A stretch of DNA of 64,000 nucleotides. Origin: Plicaturopsis crispa FD-325 SS-3. Lineage: Eukaryota > Basidiomycota > Agaricomycetes > Amylocorticiales > Amylocorticiaceae. Shown here in pieces: positions 9,543-20,908 of the stretch (the first letter of the stretch is position 1; every line of letters begins with the position of its first letter). The position numbers and the translations under genes are program-made. Below the pieces are notes generated by a model. It was not told where the DNA came from. It saw only the letters and a program-made list of their open reading frames with translations, and did no database searches. Location of the stretch: positions 1,154,765-1,218,764 of the forward strand of contig KN832563.1 of assembly GCA_000827205.1 (NCBI GenBank), in the 5' to 3' direction.

Positions 9543-10610
9543 GTGTCTCTTGGGCGCTCCGTTGCGCAGCTTATCACAGATGCTGTCCCACCAGTACTGT
9601 ATTCAATACGCACGCCGCGCAAGTCTTCTCTGTCCGGATCTTCGAGGGTTATTCGCTCGCAAAGGTATAAAAAGGTTCGCCGTATTTCCAAAATCTCACA
9701 GACCACGCTCACTGATATTGGGGTAGTCCGGTCTATAACAGGTGTGCCAGCGCAGTCTGCGCCGCACACTCAAAGATCCCAGCGTGCCTCATCTCCGAGC
9801 TCTTATCCATCTCCACACCGCTCGACTCAGCCACCGACGTCAAGGCAGCCGCCATCGGGCAGTCGCTACCCCACTGATCGGTATGCTAGCGAATCACAGC
9901 GCTCGAACAGACTACAAGGGCGGGGTGCCGGGGCTGCGCCGATGCCATCCCAAGGTCCTAAACGTGTGCCTTTGGAACTTCCACCCGGGTACGCTTCCCT
10001 TCCAGCTCGCCCTCCGCCACGCTTTAGTGGTCTACGAGGTCGCAGCCCAGCCGTTCAGCAGTCTTTCTCACGCGGTTATGGCCAAGCACCTCCTGTGCCT
10101 ACCCAGCGTCAGGGTGCGGGCTACCACGAGCCAGCGCAGACTTTCCCGTCGACACAGACTCCTCAACTTCAGTACCCATCGCCTCGTCAAGGACACCAGG
10201 ATCCGGCTTCCTCGATGGGACGCCCACCGATTCCACCCCCTCATTATCAGGCTTCGCGCCCGTTTCCCCAAACACAAGGTCAAGGACAACATGATCCTCC
10301 TGTAGCTACGGGCCGCCCGCAGCGCCCACCTCAGGATCAGTATCCCTTGCGCCTCGTTCCACCTTCTGAGGCTCGAGGACAGGCCGGCCCAGCTTCGTCA
10401 ATGAGACGCCCTCCGTTCGCACGCCCGGACCACTGCTCCTCGCGCCCGAATCCCCCGTCGCAGGGCCAGTATCCTGCCCAACCGCCGCAGCCATTCAGTA
10501 GTGCTGGACAGCAAGCGGGATCCAGTTCCGGTCAGTTCGGCCAGAACACGACTCCCGACGCTAGGTACCCGTCGCGACACAACAATCCTAATGGCAAAGG
10601 AAGGCCTTGA
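9543..10610 (+). CDS. proline/glutamine/serine-rich low-complexity protein, 5' end uncertain
   Basis: A 355-codon open frame has consistent codon-position bias. It opens with GTG at 9543, so the real start is either an upstream exon or the first in-frame ATG near 9943 (MPSQGPKRVPLELPPGYASLP). The product is disordered: Pro, Gln, Ser, Arg and Gly dominate, with repeated units of the form (Q)GQ..PASSMGRPP and PSQGQYP. No membrane segment or catalytic motif is visible. Such composition suits a scaffold, RNA-binding or condensate-forming protein, but this is only inference. It stands alone with no obvious partner. Confidence 0.5.
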   Translation: MSLGRSVAQLITDAVPPVLYSIRTPRKSSLSGSSRVIRSQRYKKVRRISKISQTTLTDIGVVRSITGVPAQSAPHTQRSQRASSPSSYPSPHRSTQPPTSRQPPSGSRYPTDRYASESQRSNRLQGRGAGAAPMPSQGPKRVPLELPPGYASLPARPPPRFSGLRGRSPAVQQSFSRGYGQAPPVPTQRQGAGYHEPAQTFPSTQTPQLQYPSPRQGHQDPASSMGRPPIPPPHYQASRPFPQTQGQGQHDPPVATGRPQRPPQDQYPLRLVPPSEARGQAGPASSMRRPPFARPDHCSSRPNPPSQGQYPAQPPQPFSSAGQQAGSSSGQFGQNTTPDARYPSRHNNPNGKGRP

Positions 10611-11049
10611 GCAACGCCACTCCTCCTCTCGGGTGCGGGCCAGCACGCGCTTCGCAATAATATTGTGGCCATGGGTAACGTGTTTGCTGCTTATGTGGGT
10701 TTTATCGTGATGTTTTCAGTTTGTTTCGAATTTTCCCTGTGCGTGTTGTCGGTGCAATTGTCGCCTCTGCCGTGTCTGTGATGATCGTCGTATATGTCCT
10801 CGGTGTCCCCCGCTGTCAGACCAGTATTGTCTTTGCGTATTGTTTTTCCTGTGCTCCATAGTAAACCTCGACTCGAAATTATAATGGATAATCAATTTCG
10901 TTACTATGCCGTGCCGTGGTCGGCAATGCGCGCGTCAAACAATTCAAATGCAGGTAGCCACCGCTACGTACACCATGAGTGGAGAATTCATATATCTCAC
11001 AAGCAGTGATCCTACAAGTACAGAAAGCAAAAGCAAAAATACACGCAGC
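10611..11049. other. intergenic, convergent 3' ends
   Basis: This lies between the 3' ends of the proline-rich ORF and the TMEM14 gene. No gene or RNA was recognised. Confidence 0.4.
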
Positions 11050-11537
11050 CTACAGATGGCCCGCCCTCCTAAGCTCGTAGATAGTCTTGCCGTAGTAGAA
11101 CGCCGACGACGCGGCGGTGGTCGCAAGAACGACGGGAATGGGACCTTTTGTGACGCGTGGGAGGGACGAGAGGAGGAGGATTGCGGAAGCGCCTGCACGT
11201 CGAAGTTCAGAAGTCAAGCCAAGCCATGAGGAAGAGGCGGTGCTCACCCAGTGCGGTCTCGAGACCGTTGTCTGTGCCGAGGCGGATAGAGTTGGCGCCG
11301 TACAGATACAGAAGACCGACACTGCGAGCACCATGAGACGATCGGTGAGCAAAAAGTGAGCGGTGTGAACGTACCCGACGCCTGCGACGAGAGATGGCAC
11401 CGAGCGAGTGCGAGCGAAGCCGGTGATGCCGCCGACGATGCAGAGGGCACTCATGGAGTAGGCTGGATACGCAGACTGCCCGTGCACGCCGTCAGTGAGT
11501 GCGCCAGGGATTGAAGGCGCAGAGGAGGACTTACCAT
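11050..11537 (-). CDS. TMEM14 family small membrane protein
   Basis: Exons 11537-11535, 11475-11375, 11321-11248 and 11192-11050 join to about 107 residues. Phase was checked at each junction. The product has the TMEM14 pattern of small Gly-rich helices: YSMSALCIVGGITGFARTRS, SVPSLVAGVGVGLLYLYGAN, TALGASAILLLSSL, and a C-terminal GPIPVVLATTAASSAFYYGK. The family spans mitochondrial or other inner membranes; vertebrate TMEM14C helps haem precursor transport, but the fungal role is not established. The first coding exon is only the ATG, with an intron (GTAAGT) straight after it. Confidence 0.85.
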
Positions 11538-11818
11538 GTTGAAGAATGCGGGGAGGTGAGTGTGGGGAAACAGGAGCGCTAAATTGGCTCCGTGCTTTTA
11601 TCACGAGCGGCCGGGCCGCAGCCACCGCCGCGCGTACTTTGCCGACTTTCTATAATTCACAGGTCTCGACTCGTCGTCTGGTCCTCTGGAGACACAAATA
11701 TATTTGAACATTGCATACAAGACAAGAAATGGTTGTAGAGAGAGCATACGAGACGACGAGCATAGGCATAGGACATAGCAGCTTACATACATGGTGCTTG
11801 AACAACAATTCCGACACT

Positions 11819-12601
11819 TTAGCTCAATTCCTCCTTCAACATTTCATTCGTGGCGGGGCGTACCAGAGGCCACAGAGGAGTCTTCAGTGCTAGTTCTTCC
11901 TCCTCAAGGGCTTTTTGTAGATGATCCGGCGCCGCCACAGCGTATTTCTTCGGACGGCCCAAGAAGCTCTCCCACACGCACGGCGGTAGGTCCAAGCACG
12001 GCGGTGGTGTTGACAGGCCCCTAACCGTTGAGTATAGACTGGCATGCAGCGACGGAGCGGGCCCCCAGGCAGTGGGGGCCACCCGCTGCCAGGTAGGCCA
12101 CATGCTGGGTTTTCTGGTAGTCGAATCCGCGAGCAACTTGATTGACGCATTGGCCTGCGAGGAACGGCGGCGTATTGCGTCCAGTGCCGTGCCTAAGGAC
12201 CAGATGGATGCGATGTCGGATGTTTGTAGGGTCATGCCGGGGCCGATTCCGAGCTGGACGCCCCGCAGGCACTGCTGTAGGAGGTGTACCAGACGCTCGG
12301 CATGGTCTTGTGCACGCCGCGGTGGGTCACTCTTAGCCTCAACGTGCGGCTGCACTGTCTCGCTTGTCGCGATTGGCGCGTCCGTGACCGCCACCGCCAC
12401 TGGTTCCGCATCCACCTCAGCGACGACAGCTACATCGGTATCGGTATCCGTGTTGGCGCCGGGGAGATTGGAGCCACGCGCTGCGAGCTTACGCACCCCC
12501 GCCTTTAAGCGACTCACTATGCGTACGATTAGCAGGGCACGGTGTAAGGCACCTCCACGGGGGCCAGGGTGTGGGTTTGGGCTTGGGCTTGGGCTTGACA
12601 T
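11819..12601 (-). CDS. hypothetical protein, not recognised
   Basis: A single open frame of 260 residues starts at ATG 12601. The N-terminus is Pro/Ser-rich, followed by a basic segment (RIVSRLKAGVRKLAARG). Next come an acidic/Ala/Val stretch and a more ordered region from about residue 98 (AERLVHLLQQCLRGVQLGIG..) rich in Leu and Ala. A WES..RPKKYAVAAPDHLQKALEEEE segment and an amphipathic C-terminus follow. There are no transmembrane or catalytic motifs. The upstream GGGCTTGGGCTTGGG hexamer-like run lies inside the first codons and encodes SPSPNPHPG. Confidence 0.55.
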   Translation of the reverse strand: MSSPSPSPNPHPGPRGGALHRALLIVRIVSRLKAGVRKLAARGSNLPGANTDTDTDVAVVAEVDAEPVAVAVTDAPIATSETVQPHVEAKSDPPRRAQDHAERLVHLLQQCLRGVQLGIGPGMTLQTSDIASIWSLGTALDAIRRRSSQANASIKLLADSTTRKPSMWPTWQRVAPTAWGPAPSLHASLYSTVRGLSTPPPCLDLPPCVWESFLGRPKKYAVAAPDHLQKALEEEELALKTPLWPLVRPATNEMLKEELS

Positions 12602-13270
12602 TCCTGTATAACACTACGCGATGAGCTTCGCGGACGTGTTTCATCCGACGTGGATATAGCACTCACCTAGAGATCTTCAGCGAAGGGGAGGGAGAACGGA
12701 AAGAAAGGTGCTCAGTATTTGTAGCCATGGAACAAAAGCATGCGCACAGACGGGAACCCGGAAGTTCACTTCGGGGGCGGCGGTATCTTGTCTAAGGCAG
12801 CTTCGAAAGGACAATTGGACTTTGTTTCTGAGCAGACTATAGTAGACTATAGTAAGCAGTAGAGCATCCAGTAAGCAGAGCGGTGTTCGGGCCTGCATGG
12901 CTAAGGAGATGTATGGTGGTAAGTATGCAAATTAGTACGTTTGTCTACACCCGGGCGGCGGGCCGGGAAGCTTAGCAGGGCGCGCCGCCCTATTTTGACC
13001 AAATTTTGACGAGCGTCGAAATGACTCCTCTGTCCAGCCTCTATCCAATCTTAGAATACGAAGAGGGAAACCTGTCCATATTATTTGTGTTTTGTATATA
13101 TTAGGGAGAAGTATTCTCAGAGAAAAGATCCATAGATGTGTGATAGAGGGCAAAAACAGGACTGAACGGGGGCGAGCGACACTCCAAGTTGGAGACAGTG
13201 AATAAGCAATATTAATCTGAACGCGAGTTAGTGAGGGCAGTGACAGAGAGAGGCAGACCACATACGTGAT
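12602..13270. other. intergenic, no gene seen
   Basis: This lies between an unknown minus-strand gene and the 3' end of the reductase gene. A short direct repeat (GACTATAGTA twice near 12835-12855) is present. Nothing else stands out. Confidence 0.4.
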
Positions 13271-16200
13271 CTAGCCGAGGAACCCTTTGCTGGACCAATG
13301 ATGGACCCAAGCATTTACATCTTCGCGACCGACCGGCTCCAAATTTCGCATCGTAGGGCTGACAGCCTGAATTTTTGTCGTGGAGAGGTCCTTGAACCCA
13401 CAGGCCTCAAGATCGGCGGCCCCGCTCGACAGCTGCCGCATCTCCGCGTCCGCCTTGCTCAACTCCCCAAAGAACTCCAGCAGCTTAATGGACGGCTAAA
13501 GACAAAGAGTCAGCATAGGTTTGACGCCGACAGTAAGCCCCATCTGGTACGTACGATGCTCTGCAGGTCCTGCTCAGTCGCATGCTCCGCACGCGCTTTC
13601 ACGATCGCAAACCACTGCGCAAACGGCACTAGCGTCAACAACTTCTGCGTTTCTCGTGCCAAAGCCTCCTGCAGCGCCGTCATCAGCGTTCGCCAGCTGA
13701 CAGGCCTCGGATGCACGAGGTTCAGCGCGAGAGGTGGATGCGCCTCGGCGAAAACGATGTCTACGATCGCCTGGCATACGGCGTGGGCGGGGATCCAGGA
13801 CGCGACCTTAACGGAACGCGTCGTTCACATCAGTACGCACGCGGCGGAGTGGAGAAACGGAGGACTTACCCCTTCAGCGTCGGGCAAAGATCCGATGGCG
13901 AGACTGGACTTGACGAAGTTGGGCACCCAATCCGTCGTCGCCCATGCGCCGTTCGGGCGCCCGCCGGAGATCTGCCCTATCCGGATGGACGACGCGTGCA
14001 GGCCACTTTGTGCAAGAAGCTGAACAGAGACAAAAAGCAAGGAATGGACAGTCAGCGGGGTTTTGATACGTGAGCAGAATTTGCTGTCACGTACACGTTC
14101 GGATACGTATTTACTTTCGCCGTATCCGGCACCGACGGCAAAGCTCGCGTCGTATTGCACTTCCTCGGGGTATGCGCCCCGCGTGCGGTCCCAAGACTGC
14201 ACAGATCCGATAGACGAGGTGAAGATGAAGCGCAGGCTGGCGGCATGCGGGGACGACAGCGCAAAGTCTACGAGATTGCGTGTGCCCCGGACGTTCGGCT
14301 CAAATGAGGACAGGGACAGGTTGAAATCGAGGCGCCATGCATTGTGAATAATGACAGTTGTCGACTCCAAGAGCTACGAACACACGCAAGTCAGCCCGAT
14401 GAGTAGATGACCGAGAGTGCCCTCCGCTAACCTCTTGGTAAGTGCTTTCGGGCAGTCCCAGATTGCTTTGCGAGGCGTCTCCTTCCACGAACACAACCTT
14501 GGGAGAGCTCACGAGGTTGACATCCATTCCACGGTCCTGGAAGGCCTCCTCTTGCCTCGACTGGATGGTGCGTCCTGAGGACGGGCGGTTGTAAGCGTAT
14601 ACGCGCTTGACATTCGAGTCCTCCAAAAGTGCCGCTAACAGATGTGAGCCCAGAGCGCCCGTCGTGCCTGTTAGCAAAACAACAATGTCTACGAGCTTGG
14701 CCGGTGCATCGGGTACGGTGCCGCCCAGTCCCTGCGAGTATTTCTTGATCATGCTTTCGATTCGGGCGACGCCCTGTTCCTGCGCGCTAGCAGTGGCTTC
14801 AGCGGTGGGATGCACGAGTTGCACAACGCGGCTCGCAAGCTGGGTGATAGTCGGGTTGGAAAACACTATGTTCTGAGAAATAGCACCGACGGCCTGGTTC
14901 ACCGCCACATCTTTGGACGAACGGAGCGCGCCAATAATGCGGTTTCGCAGGAATGTCGCGCTCAGGCTAGAAAAACAATGATTTTATGAATATGAGCTTA
15001 CACCGACGTTTGTTCTCCATACGGGACGCACCTGTCGAAGCCTTGTTCGAAGAGATCAGTGTCCGTAGAAATGGCCTGACCGTCCTGGATGTCTGTGGCA
15101 TGTGCCGCGAGCCACGTTTCTACGTCTACACGGGTCCAGGATTTCGGAGGCTCCACGGCCAGGCCAGCGGTTGCGGATTCCTCTACCGTTTGATATCTAC
15201 GGAACGAAAATATTTTTTTAGCTCTCTTCAAGTACGAAGGCGGACCAGACGGAGCTCTTACAATGCCTCGATGTCTTGCTCGTAAAGCTTCATGGTCGCT
15301 TTCCGCATCACAGTACCTTTCGGGGTTCGCAGCATCGGTCTGCTTAGGTCTGTCGCAATAATCATTTCTTTGAAGATGCGGCTGAACGCGGGTGCCTCCT
15401 CGTTAGCCCTCTCGACGAACGGCCTAGACACCAAGTGAGCGGAGCACTAGTGAATGTGTAGTGGAGTCAAAGCCAGCATACCAGATTTTGTTTCTGAACG
15501 CCGCCAATGCGGCGGGGTCGCGCCCGTCTATCGCGTGGTCTGGGTGCGGCTCTAAGAGGATTCCCACTTGGTTTCGCTGTCGCCCAAACATGATCGCTCC
15601 CTGCACGATGGGGCTCTCTAAAATCGTGTGCTCCATCGGCGCGGGTACCGTTTTCTCGCCGGAAGACAGGATAAGGACATCGTCCAGACGACCGACGCTG
15701 GAAATGACGACACTGTGAGTCGTTATGGAAAGATACAAAACCATCTCGACACACATTTTGGCTAGATCGGGTTTGGTTGGGTGCCTCTCGAATAGATCAT
15801 GTGTAGCGTAACCCGGAACATCGGGGAGGTTCTCTATTGAGACTTGATGCGTCTTGCAATTCTATACCTGAGTGTGAGAACGGTATTCTATTTATGCAGG
15901 AGTCAACGGGAGACTCACGAGGACTTGAAGTTCAAATGTGCCATCATCCTGAGGGGCCCACCGTAGTTTCGCGAGCGGACAAAAGCGGATCCAGGCCCAG
16001 TTTCCTGCCTCAATGTCGGACTGGCGCATGGCAACGTGTATCGGGGCGCCGAACTCGGTAGCACCGTAGAATGAACGCAATTTTACGCTGGCCTTGAACA
16101 TCGAGTCCCCTTTCGCAGGCGCGAGAGGCCCGCCGCCGAACGCCTGGACAGTCCAGCGCACGACGTTATATATGGTCAGTGATACCAAAACGACTGCAAC

Positions 16201-17305
16201 TCACCACGAATGTCAAAGATTTCAAGAACTCTACGGAGCTAGGCTCGTGAGCCCAGGTTTCCAAAAATGTGGGCACAGTGATAAGGGCGGTTGCTCGCGT
16301 TCGTCGCGCGTGCTCAATGAAATTCTCGCTGTTCGGTATGATGGGTTGCCCCGTACCGCCATTTTTCGCCATCGGGGGATACAAACATGTTCCGCGTAAG
16401 CTAATCAGTGGAGAGAGAAGCTGGACGATGAGGCCTGTCGCATGGAACGGCGGGAGTGCCATAGCTGCCAGGCGGATGGGAGGGGTAAATTCGCTCGTTT
16501 CTGCGACAATCGCTAAACGGAGGTGTAAGAACTCCGTCCGCCACGGCGCTGAAAAAAGCCTGTGTACTCACGGAAGGTGCACCATTGGATCATGCTGAGA
16601 TGCGACTGCGGGATCGGCTTTGGGAATCCAGTACTACCTGACGAATGCAGGTAAAGGAGGATGTCGGACAACTTGGGACGCCGGTCTAGTGCCGGCTCGG
16701 GATACTCATCGAACGGGTCGCTGCTCGTTTCACGTCCCAGACAGGGGTACAGTAAGTCGAAGGCGGGTGCTTCGGATATCTCGAGCTCGAATGGCTCGCC
16801 CTTGGTCGCGATTTCGACCTCTATTTCGTCAAAAAGCGCGCGTAAGGAGGAGCGGGTGACAATGATACGATGGCAGTTCGTGTTGCGCAGCAGATCAATG
16901 ACTGCTGCCGCCGAATTGCGTTGCGAAATTGGAAAAGGCTGCGTAAAGAGGTTGTCAACTTGAATGAGACATTCCCATGGAGCAACGCCTGAGACTTACC
17001 ACCAAGCCAGCTCTGGCAAGGCCCATGACAAGGGCGTGGTAATGCAGAGTGTCTACATTCGCGATGATGGCTACGACAGCCCCGTCAACACCTGCGCGGC
17101 TGGGCCGCAGGACATGCGCAACGCGGTGGCTAGCACGAGCAAACTCGAGCTGGGACACTTTCGTGACTTCAGGCGAGCCGTCGCGCGAAAAATAGAAAAA
17201 CGGTTCGTTCGGATTTTTGCGCGCATTGAAGTCGAGGATTTCAGGAAGCGTGAGCGAGCCATCCAGCGGTGGAGGTGTGGAGGTGGTTGGAAGTGTTACA
17301 GTCAT
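13271..17305 (-). CDS. adenylate-forming reductase (A-T-R, NRPS-like)
   Basis: About 13 exons run from ATG 17305 to the stop at 13271. The adenylation domain begins near residue 20 and carries VPFPISQRNS, the phosphate loop LHSSGSTGFPKP, FYGATEFG and the hinge region SVGRLDDVLILSSGEKT. A carrier domain follows with the phosphopantetheine serine in FEQGFDSLSATFLRNRI. The thioester reductase domain has VLLTGTTGALGSHLL (NADPH fold), NAWRLDFNLSLSSFE and YGESKYVSERV (the Tyr and Lys of the SDR-type site). Enzymes of this class activate a carboxylic or amino acid, load it on the carrier and reduce it to an aldehyde or alcohol. They are related to alpha-aminoadipate reductase but lack its N-terminal condensation-like region. 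The substrate cannot be read from sequence by eye. No other natural-product gene sits next to it. Confidence 0.92.
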
Positions 17306-18430
17306 TTCGACAGCAAATGGAGGGAGTAGAGACGAGTGCTTTAGCGTGTATGATCCTGAGGGACTGTAGAATGGCCATTGACACGAGTGCCGCGTTTTAT
17401 ATGCAGTCGCGTATGATCATACCTATACTGTGCGGAAAGCGACGAAGAAGGGGATAAACGATTCAACTCTCGTGGGCATCCGTCGCGGCGCGGACGGGGA
17501 CATGCCGTCTTCTGATCGGTCCTATGTCGGAGGCTACGGACTGGCGGCCGTGTCATTCATGGCTGTCGCGCATTTTTTGGGCTCAGCGTAAGGGCGTCAG
17601 GCTTGCTGAAAGACATCCCGAAAGTACATACGCCGTGGTGAAGTTTCTGCCATAGAAGGCATGTCCAGGCGGGTCCCTGTGCTTCGTGCTTCGAATGTGC
17701 GTGAGAGCACGGATAGACCTCTTGCCGCGGTCCGGTACCGCGGTGATTGGAGTGGAAACATTCGTCGGCATGGTTCAGTGCCGAGGTACGCACGAGGAAG
17801 CTACAAAAGATACTGATGAAGTAGCGCAGTGTTAGTGAGATGGATTACGCTCTGAAACGTCGTATGTACGGAAACACGAAGGGCCACACCTTTCTGATAT
17901 CGATACGTGATAAAGCCTTCAGGCCATTTACTATCCAATCAGGTTTCTGTGTAGCGCATTCAAAATAAGTTGATGGAGGACATCTCAAAAAGCAAGTGGC
18001 AGGATGGATACTTACCCCAATTGAATGACGCTCGACCTGTGCTACGAATGGCACTGTTTGTAGTCAATTAGCAACTCGAATGCCTCAATATACGTGTAGG
18101 AAGTGTCATCTGGCGTACGTGGTAAGTAAAGGAAAAGAGAGGTTCGTATAGTGCGAACAGACTTCGAAACGGAAGCAAAGTGCGCGCCACGTGTGGATCT
18201 ACTCAACGCTAATGTAGAAAAAAAATCGACTGTCATTTTTTGCTCGGAATTTTAGTCTGACTACGGGAGACTAACTCAACGCCAGCTCGCAAAGTCTCAT
18301 TTGACTCATTTCAGACCAGGAGGCAGAGGGCGGCTGCTGTACATGCTGGGCGTCCATGGCTACAAAAACTTTAGAGATAGACGACGATAAATTACATACA
18401 CAAGCGAAAGTAGCGATTTCGAGACGACTA
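17306..18430. other. intergenic / promoter of the reductase gene
   Basis: About 1.1 kb upstream of the adenylate-forming reductase. Open frames here are short and without coding bias. A candidate for the regulatory region of that gene; no motif was recognised with confidence. Confidence 0.4.
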
Positions 18431-19220
18431 TCACGAAGCTTTGGCAACAGCCCCCATATTGATAGAGTCCGACTTAGCTGCCAGTTGGACGTTTTGTACA
18501 GCAGCGGAGGATGCGATCTGCACAGTAGCAGCCGACGCGTGCCTTGTACGTTGCCCACCGATGCGCCTCAGCTTTTGCATGCCCTCGGCAAACCCGCTGC
18601 TAATCTTAAAGATGCCACCAGCGCCTTTCAAGCTAGGACCACGCCCTAATCGGGCATGCAGCTGCTTTTCGTACGCGTCCAGCTGATGCCGGAAGCCCAA
18701 ATTCGGGCACACGATCCCCCGTTTCGCCTGGCAAAATGCGATCGTCTCCGGTGCGAGCATGTCCGTCGACGCGACCAGATACGCACACACGACAGTAGCA
18801 CTTCGGCTGATGCCCTGGAAGCAGTGCACCTATCCAGACCGGCCGTATTGAGCAATGAATTAGTGCGACGCATGCAGAAGTGCGGTAACTCACCAGGACC
18901 TTGCTCGCAGGATCTGCCAGTGCCTCCACGATGAACCGCGTCGTCTTGTCGAGATGGCTAAGAATGTCGACGTCCGATCTGTCTGCGATGGGGACATGCA
19001 GCATGTGTATGCTCGCGGGGAATGTGGGCTTGTACTCGAGCACGGACACGACGTGTGTGATGCCGAGGGTTGCGAGCTGCTCTTCGTTGCGAGCCGTGAA
19101 GAGATCGCTCAAGTACAGGCGGGGGACTATGAGGCTGGCGCAGCGTGCACCTGGGTCGCGGAAGGGCCGGGTTTTTGGGATGAGGGAGGCTTGCCAGCTC
19201 GATGTGGGGAAAGAGAGCAT
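18431..19220 (-). CDS. dual-specificity protein phosphatase
   Basis: Two exons, 19220-18894 and 18829-18431, encode 241 residues. The N-terminal part carries the DUSP fold (IVPRLYLSDLFTARNEEQLATLGITHVVSVL), and IADRSDVDILSHL supplies the general acid aspartate. The active site VHCFQGISRSATVV follows at the start of exon 2, with the nucleophilic Cys and Arg of HCxxGxxRS. A tail from about residue 175 is basic and Ala/Ser-rich without known motif. Intron placement just before the P-loop is clean (CTG|GTGAGT, TAG|GTGCAC). The substrate is unknown; size and lack of a CH2 domain suggest an atypical small DUSP. Confidence 0.9.
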
Positions 19221-19620
19221 CGCGCAGAGATGGATAGTTGGAGGTTGTGACAAGAGGAACCTGGGGACAACCTAGGACATGTCTATATGGTATACAGCGA
19301 CGAGGATCTGAGTCTGCGTGGGTGTATCAATTTCACCGTGGTACACGGTATCAGCGTTGATACGTCGTGGCGGCAGTGCGCGTCGTGCCTGTGCCAGACG
19401 GCAAGGTCCTTCCGACTTGTTTACTCCGAGGAGTCTGCGTTACACTCCTTTAGCTTGAGAAAAAAGGATTCGAATCTTCAAAAAAAAAGTTATCGGCTGA
19501 AACGTAGTGGTGGTAAGGACGAAACGAGGAGGAACAGACGTCGTTGTATTTTCGACGCGACACGCGACGCGAATTCCATCCTCGACTCTTCCATAACTTC
19601 GACTTGAACAGCGACGACCA
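19221..19620. promoter_or_regulatory. shared promoter region of DUSP and MED4
   Basis: A 400-bp space lies between divergent start codons. It contains an A-rich run near 19458-19492 and no recognisable TATA box. No gene was seen. Confidence 0.4.
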
Positions 19621-20465
19621 ATGTCACAAATTTACCGAAATGCAACAGCTGGACCGTCAAAACCGCCGCCAGAGCCGCCGTCTTCAATGACGGCCATTTT
19701 ACTCAACCCACTAAACGAACTCCAAACGCTCTCCCAAACGCTCTTCCTCGCGCTTTCCCCGGCCCAAACCAGACCGCCGCCCCTTCCCCCCATATCCGCG
19801 TTCCTTGACTGCGATGTACGTCTCGCGGATGCGATCCATACTGCCCACCGCCATCAGATAAACCAGCGCAAGACCGAGGCACTCAAAGACGAGATATTGG
19901 ATCTCGAAGCGCGGTGGCGCGAAATACTTAGGGAACTCGAGGGCGGGAAACGAGAGCTGGAGGCGATGATTGAAGAGGGCAATGAAAGGGCGAAGGCGAT
20001 AGACGCTGCAGCTGATGGTATAGTCCTCATCAATGCTCTCATCTGCTTAGTGCTGAACGGGTTATAGCGTCTATTCCGTATCCTGAGCTTCTTGCATACG
20101 CGCAAAGCCTCAGTGCGTTCACGTCCGCACCACCCAACATGCCCGACCTCGCACTTCCGGGTCAACCGCCGCCACCGCTCTTCTTCCCGCCATTTCCGAA
20201 CGAGGAGAAGATGCGCCGCGGAAGGCTCAATGCAGAGGCGCCGCTGGGCTTGCTTGGGGAGACGCATTCCGTTGGGCGCCGTATGTGGCTACCGCTGATA
20301 ACATGAGATCTATACTGACGATACTATCCGCTAGCACCCACCGCATCCCCTGCACCAGCTGAGGCCCAGCATATGGGTCCCGGCGTCAACCCGTACAGAC
20401 AGGATCTACGACCGCCACCGGCGCAGTTCTTTGACCTTGACCTCGACCTCAATCCGGACCTCTGA
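19621..20465 (+). CDS. MED4: Mediator complex subunit 4
   Basis: Exons 19621-20017, 20068-20280 and 20335-20465 give 246 residues in frame. After a Pro-rich start comes the helical Med4 core (LLNPLNELQTLSQTLFLAL, then a coiled coil TEALKDEILDLEARWREILRELEGGKRELEAMIEEG). The hallmark IPYPELLAYAQSLSAFTSAPPN and PPFPNEEKMRRGRLN segments follow, and the tail ends in DLDLDLNPDL. Med4 belongs to the Mediator middle module and helps transmit activator signals to RNA polymerase II in the nucleus. It is divergent to the phosphatase gene. Confidence 0.93.
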
Positions 20466-20908
20466 TCTTGGAACTCAGGAGGAGGTTCCAATCAACCTAA
20501 GGCTCGCCACCCGATGCCAAATTATTCGACCGTACATCTAAGTATGTCAATACATAGTGTATGGCTGAGAGCCACGCCACACTGAATGGCTCAATCTAGA
20601 GGGGCGATCAGCATGTACCTACTGGCAATGTATTATATATCACTATTCGCCATCCTGGTCCTTAGTACGCAGCTTTGCAGAGCTAAGGCAAACATTTTGA
20701 CTTCAACGCGTCCGAGTCGCGTTCAATCCACTTTATAGACGCCCACGTGGTCTCACTGACTTGTGTCCTCAAGCTGTGGCTGCATTTCCGACTCGTACTT
20801 CTGCAACTTGTTCAAGCTGCTGCTCCATTTTGACGCCAGAGCGCTCCTCGACGACTAACAGGTCTTTGCCCAGCCCGTCGTCTACCTAAACCCTTAGCGG
20901 TGGCGGCA
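20466..20908. other. intergenic upstream of the chloride channel gene
   Basis: No gene seen. It contains the MED4 3' region and the CLC promoter; CCACGTGG at about 20743-20750 is a candidate E-box/bHLH site. Confidence 0.35.

Noticed and set aside
13271-17305. Alpha-aminoadipate reductase (Lys2) for lysine synthesis
   Set aside because: The N-terminus begins directly with a short adenylation domain and the motifs fit the basidiomycete A-T-R natural-product class better than Lys2.
19455-19495. GGATTCGAATCTTC as tRNA T-arm
   Set aside because: Surrounded by A-runs with no cloverleaf; it lies in the DUSP/MED4 promoter.
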